This document shows, in pieces, positions 46,801-58,800 of a DNA stretch of 64,000 nucleotides. The DNA is from Axinella damicornis. Taxonomy: Eukaryota > Porifera > Demospongiae > Axinellida > Axinellidae. Each line of letters opens with the position of its first letter. Within the stretch, counting starts at the first letter, position 1. The notes under the pieces are model-generated. The model searched no databases. It was not told where the DNA came from and saw nothing but the letters and a program-made list of their open reading frames with translations. The stretch spans positions 9,085,222 through 9,149,221 of the forward strand of contig OZ007514.1 in the NCBI GenBank assembly GCA_963931865.1. Reading direction: 5' to 3'. The position numbers and the translations under genes are program-made.

Positions 46801-49800
46801 AGACTAATGACAAGATTAGTGTGAACCTTCGTGCTGGTTAATTGGCAAGATGTCTACTCCAAGAGACACTAAGGGAGGTGAGACCTCTGAAGCATGGCTA
46901 TCTATGATTGTATTGCGCTAACGCAAACTGAGGTGAACGTTTGTCAGACCTCTGACCTGCCCTGTGCCGGACTGCTCACATAGGTGATTGAGGGGAAGCA
47001 AAGCGACTTGTCATTTTAATTCTAAGGGAGTGACTACTTTCGAGTGAAGAATTATGCATTTCTGGTTGCCGCAATTATTTGAATGTTCGTTCCACTCCCA
47101 CTCTCAGATTGTGTTTGTACGGCCAGCCAGTGAACTCGGGAGTCTTGCCCAGCAGTGGAGTTTTGACCAGATTGAAGTTGTCACTCTGACAGATAGGTAC
47201 ACTCATAGTATATCTTCTAAAAATTCGGCATCCCTAATTATTCGGCACCCTAAACGCAAATGGGAAAAATTGTCTCTAATTTTCGGCAAGGGAATTCCCA
47301 AATATTACGGAATTTAATCTCTAATTGCAATACGTTTTCGGCAGCTTGCCGTCCTGTCCGAGAGGCTTATACAAGCCAGTCAGGGAGAGAGATCGGTGAG
47401 TTCGGTGCTGTTTAGGCCCCAAGCGGTGAAAGCTTTAAGCTGTCGCCAATGCACACGAGCCCCTGGAAGTCAACCGATCGCTTCGACGTTGCTAGCTACG
47501 TGCCATGTTGACCAATTGGTGAAAGCCCTGCGCTGAAGTACACTCGCAAACCTCCAAGTCTTGCCCTGACCCGGCCTGAGAGTCACAGATGAACCTAGAA
47601 CGACACGGGGTGAGTACCGGGCCCGGGTACAGCCAGCGGCACAGTTCGAGATCGTTCGCTTCGTACACCGACAATTCAGGCCGACGCTGGTGCTAGTGGA
47701 AAGTATGGAGTGTCACAGTCTGTACCAAGAGGAAAGACTACGTACCTCGCCCTGCCGGTATAGCTGCTCTGCTGCTCGATCTTGATCTTGAGACTTGAAT
47801 CTCAAGTGAAAAAAAAAACGACCGGCCGACCGCGGGTAGCACTTCTAATTATTCGGCACTTTTGCATTTTGGTACAAATTTTGCGATTTTACTTCTAATT
47901 ATTACGGCAAGGCTCATAAATAATTATTAAAAACATGCCGAATTTTTAGAAGATATACGGTATATGAATACATCATTGAATGTAATGGGATATTTTTTGA
48001 GCCCTAAATTATAGAAAGATACATGTAGTACCTACTATCTACTGATTTGTTACTTCAACTTTGATGCACACACTTCAGTCAGTTCCTAATGCCAGGACTA
48101 GTGGACTGTCACTTCCATCCGTCCCAGTACTTCGCAAATGGTCGAGAATTACCATCACTCTTTGACGTGACACTCAATGCTCTTATTCCTGGTGAATTGA
48201 TGTTTCGTAATGCCACGTTTGCAAGGGAGGAGTCCATGAGAATTGTGGTACGTGCAGTCCTGGTTTGTCTATTCTTAACCATCTCAGTGTACGTACGTTA
48301 GTAAGGCCTCTCCCAGTTTGACCACAACAGAATTGTATGCTCGGTGAGTATTCAGTCAATGGTCTCCGTTCTGGTACGTAGCCATCCCCTGTTCTGACTT
48401 CACCACGTCAGCACTTTCAAACTGAATAGTTTTGAATTTACCCATATTGCAACAAATGTTTTGTTATGTGTGCTTATTGTACGAGCTATGTATTTGACAA
48501 TTTGAGTGGCATTGCTATGAAGGAGTATAAGGACTCTTGCATAATACTCTGCCATGTGAATGCAAGGCGCTTGTGGTGTGTTTGCTCCAATGGATGCTTT
48601 GTGGCACCAAACAAAAATATAGAATGCAAAATTAACCCTAAGGATCCTTCATCTCCTCCATGGGTTGGTCAAAAGGAGTTTGTGGGGCTCAACACTGACA
48701 CAGGATTGATTAAGAGTTTCGGCAAACCCATTCAGGATGCCTTAGTGGAACACGAAGCCCTAAAGTAATCACAAAAAAGGTTGGGGTAAGAGGCATAAGG
48801 CGTATACGTATATACATACAAACACACAGGCAGACAGATGAACAGACGAACAGACGTGGCTGTTGAAGCTGGCTCAGGCTTGCCTCAGTTATCTAGTTAT
48901 GTGCATGTGTAACACTCACAGATTGGGAACTGAACAGTAATGTTGATTAATTAATGAGGGGCATCCACTCTCCTGGTAGCCGTTGCAACCTCGGTTGTGA
49001 CTCGCCGTAGAGCGAGCTACATGTAAGTATTGCAATTAACGTGCATGCCACATGGCAACCACGCTCAGTCGATTGCTAGCAATGGCGTCCAAAGGGAAGA
49101 CGAGAAGTTATTACAGTGCTCACAACTTTGTCAGCACGGCAAGTGTCGGCACGTAAGTGTCAGTGAACGAGACCGTGTGGTCAGAATCTTTGTGGGTCTT
49201 TCGTGAGAGCTGTACTGGCAACAAAAGTCGAAGTGAGCACTTGAGCAAAGGCGGCCGATGGCACGACAAAAACACTCGTATCTCCATCACCAATTTGAGT
49301 TTCAGCACAAAAATTGTATGCTTGGGCCACTGCATGCTTGGGCCACTGCATGATAGCGATCACGATGGTGTAGGCGGATTGTTTGTAGGCCATTCCTAAG
49401 GTAGTCAAAGATTCCATTACATTATATTATGCAGCACAATTTTATATTATGCAGCACAATTTTCCCTTACCAGGAGTGTAATTTGTCACATCCTCTGTAT
49501 CTCTGTATCAATATTTAAGCTGTTTACCAGAATTGAGCGTCGATTCAGTTCTTTGATTTCCATGCTTGGTGACTATTGAACGGATTCCGCGGAGCAAGTG
49601 CTACATTTGTAGTGGGTGTAGTTTTGCTGACAAAATATTGGTTCAGTGACTGCTTGCTTGCAGGACCTTGATAGCAGAACAGCAAAAAGTAAGGCAACAA
49701 GTAAGAATGATGACATGATACAGTTCAGTATACAATGGATACCCCCTACATATTATGTGTAAGATGGAGTTATATAATTATACTGAACTGTTTTATGCCA

Positions 49801-52800
49801 TCATCCTATCCTTGTTTCCTTAGTTTTGCTATCCCTACATCTCCATACATTTTTGTCTCGGCACCGAAGTGCCGAGACACAGTGCTGGATGCGTAGGTAC
49901 GTGGTACGTATGGTCGCTGTTCGCAATGCACCCACGCAAGTGCAGCAACCTGCTCTACACTCTTAGCCCTTTCCCACCCAATGACATCATATGGTGTCAT
50001 GAGACTTTCAGCTTCATGATGTCACATCCAGCAATGTCCTTGGGAGTTAGGCTCTGCGTCAGCAGAAAGGGCGGGGAAGAGGAGGTGGGTGGGTGCACCC
50101 GAAGGGTGCAAACAGCATAGCCGCATCTAGGCTCAGCTTTGAACAGCCCTTGGTTGGAGCCGGGTAGACCATTTCTCGGGTTTTAAGCATAAAAGGGCCT
50201 AGAAAACAGTGGTCTCACCTTGCAGAGCCTTGAATTCCAGTGTTCAAGGCTGAGTTTTCTGCTGGAGCGAGTTACCATCACCCAAGCATCTTGATTGCGT
50301 ACATGTTAACAAGTGGGTGTGGTCAGAATCACAAAATTATGGCTGTGTGCAGTTCTGTGTGAAGTTTTGAGCGTGAAAACCGCTGAGAACCTTATCTAGG
50401 GTATATTTAAGTAAATTACAAGCTAAAAAACTGACCTCCATAATCTGTGGGTGGTGAAGGGTCAAAGACTCACTTGTTACATTTGTTGATATCTGATTGC
50501 TAGTTTACAAATGGAAATGTACCTGTAGGACTAATGGGCCCTCAATCCTAACTTGGAAGAGCTATAACTTCAAACATCATGAATGTACGCAATACCTGGT
50601 TTTGATTGGCGCAATTCCACCGGGTGTTGCGAGTTTGTATCTAAGCATGGGAGAAAGAATTAGTGACATGTTCTAACTGAGCACTTGTTCGACATAAAAT
50701 TCTCACATTAAAAGTTGAAGGTGTCTCTCCCTGTCCCGAAGCTGTGTACTTTCCCTTTTGTGAATGTTTATAGCACATGCATCGCTAACATCAAACCCAT
50801 GACCAGTACATCTACCACCAGGCTATACTGGGTAGATGTCAAAGATGTTTTTGGATGAGAGCCTGGGAACAGAGGCAGTGCAGTGGTTGATAGTTTTATT
50901 AACAAGAAACACAGAAAAATGTTTTGACTTATTTTTTCAGCTGTAATGAACTACCATACGTATCTTGGGAAATTTTCCTGTTGATAATCTTTCGTGTGAC
51001 AAATATTCATGTTGAGATATTTTTGACGAACTGCAGTGATTGAAGTGAACTTTTTTACGAATCTGATCTTGCTGTACTGGCCGTTCTTTCACTAACATGC
51101 CTAACCAGCTTCTTCAGTAAAACTCGAGCTGCCATCATGGTCGTGACAAATGTAAATAGCTACTTGCCTATTCCGGTCCTCTCCGCTCCTTCTCACCGTG
51201 TTCTCAATGTGCTGCTCCCACAACCTAAACCTCTCCCGAGCGATATAGTCAGGCTGGAAGTTCATCGTTGAAAGCAGTGAAACAGCCTGGAGAGTCATGA
51301 ATTGCACAGTAATGTACACCTGTTCTTTACCGTAATTTATCTGCTTTCCTCAGTATTCGTAAATTATTCACATGATAATTTTTCACGTTTAGTGGCATTC
51401 ACGAAAATATTTTAACAGAAATTTCCCGATATTCGGTATCACTTCCAGCATCTCTGTAAGTGCCATAGGAGTGTAGCAGATAGTACCTATTCCTGTGACC
51501 CACCTTCGCATCCTGGATGAGCTTATGTGTATTACCATTCTCTCTCATGTGTGCAGAGGCATACCCTTCGGTTTGGAGCAACCACAGTCGGATATTTTGG
51601 TCCTATCAGTGTCAACGGCACTTTTGAACTTGCTCGTGTAATAGGTAAGTATACTTACAATTGCTCCTACTAAACATTTTTAACTATAGGATATTTCTCT
51701 GTGATCTTGGAAAAACTCAGGCTGTTAATCAGCAAATTGGTCTGTCGGTCTGACATACTTGTGAATGATATTATGTAGTAGATAATGCCCCTTTGGAATG
51801 TGTACATGATTTATGGCACTCTGGGTGTGGTAACTTATCTGTTTTATTGTGACATCACAGTTGCGACTCTAGAGATTTTAGTACCCCAAGCTACTATGCT
51901 TTATTCTGACGCCATGGTGGCTAAGCGTATCCAATGCAGCAGCTATTAGTGAGTCTATATGGCTAGCTAGCAAGCTGCTTAGCTACTCAGATGGAGGCTT
52001 ATTTACTGTCACCACAGTGTACCTGCTAATTCCGTGGCAGTTTGAAATCAATTGAAAGCCTATACGTACCGGCCTACATAAGTTCAAAAGACTTGAGGTT
52101 CGATATATCTGCAACGTGAGACTTTCAGCTTCATGATGTCACATCTGGCAATGTCCTTGGGAGATAGGTTCTGCGACAGCAGAAAGGGCGGGACAGGAGG
52201 AGGTGGGTGGGTGCACCCGGAGGGTGCAAACAGCATGGCCGTGTCTGGGCTCCACAGTAGAATGGTCTTGGTCGGCACTGGGAGGGCCATTTCCGCCGTT
52301 TTTGGCATGAATGGACTTAGAAAGTAGCTGTCTTGCCTTGTAGGGCCTCCATTTCCAGTGTTCATGGTCCGTTTTTTAGTGGCAGGTTGGCATTTCTCGG
52401 GAGGCTTGATTGCAAGTTCGTTAATTGGTGGGTGTGGTTAAGTCACGTATAGCTGAAATTACCTGTGTGAGCAGTTTCGAGCCCAGCAATGCCAGGGAAC
52501 AGAAATTAGGGTATGTTTAAGTGTCCTATAGACTGAAAATGACCTTGAGAAAGAAATTAACTTGGACCCTAAAGAGTTTTAAGTAGCTACGTGCATAGGA
52601 CTTGAAGAAATAATCAATAAGAAAAGGTTTAACTACTTTTTTCATCATTCTGCTTTAGTGTTGCTTTAGACAAGCAACACTAAAGCAGCTCATGACCTAA
52701 TGTGCGCTTATATGTATACAGACATTTTGGTAGTACATTTCCTTTTGTTCTTTTCGAGGCGCAACCGCACTCCTGGTACTGTGTTGCAACTAGTTGCAAC

Positions 52801-55800
52801 TTGCTGGTCGCGCAAGTTAGCTATTGCAGCTAATTTCAATTAATGCACATGTCATGCCACGTGGCAGCCACGCTCAGTCGATCTCTAGCAATTGTGGCCA
52901 AAGGGAAGACAAGAAATTATTACTGCGCTCACAACTTCACCAGCATGGTGAGTTTCTGAAGCGTCAGTGAACGCCAGGGATCACCGCCGTGAGGTCAAAA
53001 TCTTTGTGGGCCTTTGGTGAGAGCTGTACTGGCAATGAAAGTCAAAGAGTGCGCTCGAGCAATGGCGGCTGACGGCGAGACAAAAGTGCTTGTAGCTATC
53101 TCCAACACCGAAGTGAGTTTCAGTACCAAAATTGTACGCTTGGGTCACTGCATGTTAGCAATCACGACGGTGTAGCTAGGCAGATTCTTTGTTGGCCATT
53201 CCTAAGGTAGTCAGAGGTTATATACCCATTACATTACCCGGCACAATATTTCCCCTACCAGGAGTGTAATTACACAGCCCCCTACCAGGAGTGTAATAAC
53301 ATTCGTACGTACCCTCTCTGCCCTCCGCACACGGCTATGCCACACGCCCGCTTGACCGGCCGGGCGGAGAGGGGCTAGTGCTTACTATACATGGGATATA
53401 TCCACTGTGGGGTGCCTTACAAATGCCCACGTATTATGGTACAAGATTACATAACCCCACAGACCACCTGGAAGCTTGCAACTTAGATAACAAAGGCAAT
53501 GGTTAGTAACTCTGGCTTTATCCATAACGATGAATTTGCATGATTTGCCAAGTAACCCACAAAATTTCAAACTGAGGTTGTGCATCAAACTGTACTGTCT
53601 GTGGTAAGTATATAGTGTGATGTACAGCCTTGGTATGAAGTTTGTGGCTTCTTTGGCTATCACAAAAGCCAAATTTACCCAGAATAAAGAGTGCAATAAT
53701 ATACCACACTCTTTGATAATTATGCTGGGAATGTAAACATCTCTAGTTGTGTAAATTATCTGTTTGCTGACTCAGCTGTTTATTGTCTGATCAGCTCATC
53801 CCAGGTTCATGTGTACATGCATTGTTCTGTACCAATTTCCGCATGGCAGGGAAGTTTGCAAGGGGTGTTGATGCATGCATGCATACGTACCAATGGTAAA
53901 TACGTATGCACACATTTCTACTTTCACAGATCAGCTGGGACAAAGGGCGATTGTACAGAAATCGTCTTTGGACATGCTACCAGAATCGATCATACCTTTC
54001 CTCCCAGGCGGTTTCCGCCCAGAAACCATCGAGGAGGCTCTAAGTGGTGCAGAAAGGTACTGAGTAGCAAAGTGGTGTATAAGAGCAGTCCAAAATTAGA
54101 GTATACCATAAATATACCGGGAAATTTTGGCAGCCATTAAATTTGTCTGATCAGCTCATCCCATGTGTACATACTCGGTATAAAATTTGGCGAATTTAAA
54201 ATTTGGCGATTGACAGAAAAAGTATGGCATAACTATACGCACTGCGAGCTAGTGCGACATGACTTGTACTTCTGACACGAGATCGAGAAGCCCCAGCCCT
54301 AGGACGAAGCCGTATGAAATGGAGAGCAGTGTCATCGCCATCACGTTTTCAGTGGCATCTGGAGGCCCACAATCGGCGAACATCTATCCGGGACCGGGAG
54401 GTCATCAGGTCAGCACAGTCCAAGATGCGTGTGCTGTGGCAGTAATGCACGACACAGGTACACAGTCGACCATGACCTTGATAGTAATTTTCAGCAAGCA
54501 GTTTAATTCGGTGCACCGTCTCTTCTCCATAGACCTTTCTCAGCAGGTAGTATGTTGAGTCTTGGTGTTGCCTCACCGCACGCACTGACAGTTGATTTGG
54601 CCAGTCATTTGATTTAGCGATTTCCCCAAATACAGTAGTTATTACTCAGCTCTATACCCTGAGTGTGGTGGTTGAAAGCAAAAAAATTATATTTCTTGCT
54701 TTGGAGAGTATCTCCATTAGTCTTACTTAATCTATAGCTATCTAGCTGCTGTAGAAGTGGAGGTAACCTTGGAGATTATTTATACTGAGTACTGGGAAAT
54801 ATCACGAGTCTGTTGCCGTATTGCATGAGTGCCGCAGGCATGAGTGACAGTACGGCAACAGATGAGTGATGTTTCCCAGTACATGGTAAATAATGTAATT
54901 TTATCCTACAGCCATTATAGATGCTAGCCAGTGCTCGTCGCTTTAGTAGTACTTAGCAACACTGCTTGCAACACTGCTTGAACACCAACAAGACACTGCC
55001 GTTTTAGGACTGACTTACTAGCGTAGGGGGCCCTATTATCGCCACTCACCTGCCGTTTCTGTTCCCACAGATTAAGTCCCGATGCAAACCGAGGCTTCAG
55101 CACGACGGTGTGAAGGGAAATTCCCTTTACAAGCTCATTATCTAATATCGTGTTACTAAGCCCTCCCCCTTCCTGTGCTATTGGGGTCAGAGTCCTCCAC
55201 TGTAGCTACGGCGATAATAAGTACCATGACCTTAATATCGCCATTACAATTCACAGCTCCAAAACAACACAAACACAAAGCATAAACAACCAACACACTG
55301 TACACAGTATAACAAAGCAAGGATAAAGTGACCTACACATGTAAGCATGGAAATTGAGCTTCAAACACAGCCATCGCAAATGTACTTCTTTGATGTAAAA
55401 TTGTTCCCAAAGGCGCAAGCGGTATGGACCCAGCAGCCGCACTTGTCACAGTCAATCCAGAATATATGGGCAGCTTTTACACCCTCGGGCACACGTTTAT
55501 CGCATATTTCACATTGAGTGTCATCCACAGAATCTGACTCCTCACTGTCAACGCAAAATCGTGCTGGGAGTTGTCGTGTTCGTTTGGGTCTACAACTGGG
55601 CCCAGGTTGTTCACCATCAGAATCAGTCGAGTCATCATCTAGCCTTTGATGTTTACTAGTTTTTTCCTGTGAATCCGCACACTTCCGCTTCTGTGGTTTG
55701 AACGTCTGTTTCTCCTGTCTCTTCTTGTCTGCTTTTTGCCCCTCCTTTTCGGCTTCCTGTTGTGACTTTTCTGGCTTCTGCTTCTTTCCCTCTCCCTTCC

Positions 55801-58800
55801 TCTTGTCTGCCTTTTGCCTCTCCTTTTCAGCTTTCTGTTGTTCCTTTTCTGCCTTCTTCTGCTCTCTCTCTCGCTTTTTCTCCTCTCTCTCTTGTTTCCT
55901 TTTCTCCTTCAACTCAGCTGCTTCCTTTTCCTTCCGATCTTTCTCTTCCATCATCTTGTAATACTCATCTGCAGTCAGTACTCTCGCTCCAGTTATCCGT
56001 CGTCGCTTGGTTGCTGTTGTTTCCTCAGGGGCTGAAAGAATATCAGCAAGATCTTCTGGGATTAGCCCAGCAGCCACAAGAGGATTACTGATGAGCGAAC
56101 GTGGGGTTGATCTGCCTGAGGAATGAGGAGTTACGGGGATTGACGAAGGTATGATAATTGGATTTTCAACCCCACCCATCTGTGATTGCCAAGGAGAGAC
56201 CATTGGAGATGGGGTTGCACAAGCCAAGACTGAGCTATCAACCATGCTGTCTGATGAGTGAGAAACACTAGGGGTTGTTTCTGGAATAGGAGTGGAAGTC
56301 TCAAGCTGTGAATCGCTGAAAGAAAATGAGGAAGATAGGAGTGAGGAAGATGGGAGTTCCTCACTTGTTTCAAGGCGTGGCGTCCCAAGGGGTTGGTCAG
56401 TTGGCTGATGGGACACTGTTTCGGTCTCAGAAGATTCGGTTGTAGGTTGGGATTCACTGGATTGAGAGGAACTGGATCCCGATATCATTTTGGACCTGTC
56501 AATGGCATTGGGGTTGAAAGGAAAAATCCCCGACTTTGCAAATCCCGCCTTAATATTGGGGATGGAAAAAGCACGTTCAAAAGGCCCTTTGACAACACGA
56601 GCAAATTCACGCTTTGATACAATGAAATTTTTCTTTGCGAAACACAAAGCTCGTACAGATTTGGAGAAGAAATCCTTTAGCGACTAAACACTGCCACATC
56701 CAGCGGCTGGAGAGCATGAGTGGTATGCGGGGGGAGGCAGAATATAACAACATCATTCTCACGAGCTAAGTCTATCACATCAAGTGTCACATGGGATGAG
56801 TGACCATCAACAAACAGAATTAAAGGACGCTGCGGGACTGCAAATTTCAGAAAGCTTTTCTTCAGCCAAGACAAGAATAAATCAGAATCTACCCATCCCG
56901 ATTCACTCTTAGCGTAAACAGCATCATCTGGACCTGCGACTGTGTAGGGACCTCCAGGAAATGATTTCGGATAAATTATCATGGGGGGCAGTGGAATTCC
57001 GGCTGCAGACGCCCCACAAAGCATTGTAATATGGTCAGATGTCCCCTGTGCCTGGGAATACACATGTTTTGTATTTTTAAGGGTTACGACTTTCTCTCTT
57101 GTAGTATCTAGCGGTAGAAATGTTTCGTCACAATTATATAGTTGTCTAGGCGCACTTAAGAGGTTATTCTCCTTCAGCACATTCTGAAGCAGGTTGAAGT
57201 ATTCATCCACTACTTCAGCATTGTAAGCTTCAGCCCTGCAACGATCAAGCTTATCGCTTTTCCGAAGCGTTAACTTAGGGTGCCTCTTTCTAAAATTTGA
57301 CCACCAATGCTTGCTTGGGCCATACTCGGGGTTGAACCGATCAGCCTTTCCGGTTCTCTTCGCAATGGCCCACGCAAATGCCATCACCATTGTCCTAGTG
57401 AGTGGGAAGCCTCGTTGAGCCATATACACCAAGTATTGAACAAGCGCCGCCTCTTCCACAGCAGTGAGGACAGTTTTGGGGCCAGGGCTTGTCCCATGTT
57501 GAACCAACCCCTTCATTCTGTCATCTAATGTCTTACGAGGCACTTCAAAACGTCGAGCGGCATCGGATATCGTCACTTTGTCATTACAAACAGCATCCAT
57601 AGCCCTTTGCATGTCATCAGGCTTCCAACATTTCCTCTTAGCCATCCTACTGCAAACGAGATAGAAAAGGGGACAAGTGATAAGAACGAAATTTCTAGAA
57701 CACAGGTACACAGTTGTCAGAGTCTAAATACAGCCCAAATTCCACATAAAACCGCACATAAAGCTACATTCAAACTCTGGTTACTTGAATACTGCAGTTT
57801 CTCCCCCCAAACATACCTATAATTGCAGCCAAACCCTCTCTGAGTGCCTGTAGTTCTGTCGCCTCACCACCAGTAGACTTGTGAGCGAACGTACCTGCAG
57901 ATTTCTCCCTGAATGACACCAAGGCTAACACGCAAAAACCACTGAATACGCTGATGATTGCACGTGGCTGCAGCCTTTCACTGAGCATGCGCGGAAGTGA
58001 TTAAACCCACGCAATTAGAGGCGAACGTTGAGTGGCGATAATAGGGGCCCCACGAGGTGTGGCGATAATAGGGGGTTCTACGCTAGGCACAGAACTCCTT
58101 TGATGATGAATACACTGTACTGCGTGACCCACACTTGTAGCTACTATGTCTCTATATTGAACACGACCTGTGTAAACTTTTTTCCCTTAGGAAGTGACCC
58201 ACTGTAGCTCTCCGTACAGTATCAATGGCACAAGTCTACAGCTGTGGGTAATTAATCCACTTCCATGTAGCTCTCCAGCCAACTGCATAATGGTCTTCAT
58301 GCAAATACTCAGGGAATGAGAAAGTATAATGCTCAGGCGCATTAGAGTTGTTGCACTGAAGAAATACGTACTACAGGAGTTCATATGCCAGCTAAAATGT
58401 GGAGTAAGTGGTCAAGCTAAGTTTCACATTCCAGTATGTCATTCTCAGTATGGGCTGTAACCACATACATTTCATGCTAATTGTAGGGAACACTGACGGT
58501 GGTTATTAGTGGTGTTCCACCAATACCAAATTTTACCGATACTTCCAATTCCGACATTGGAATAATATGTGAAATAGGCCGATAGAAATGTATAGGTCAA
58601 TGTACTTTGAAAAGCTTTCTTCACAAATTTTGCAGCAAGCCTTGCTTTCATTATTAGCATTCACCCAGAAATGCTCCCAAAACCCTCTCTTAACTTGCCT
58701 GGCCATCATTCATTGCTCGAGCAAATGCTCGGACAGACTCGTGTCATACTGCAAGTAAATCATCAATACCACAGAATTTCAATAACCGATACCAGATACC

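Noticed and set aside
48466..48768. 100-codon plus-strand frame with several cysteines in GDA intron 3
   Set aside because: No family signature, no splice links, does not fit guanine deaminase.
54259..54558. Candidate guanine deaminase exon
   Set aside because: Translation does not match the expected block; exons 5, 6 and 7 join in phase without it.
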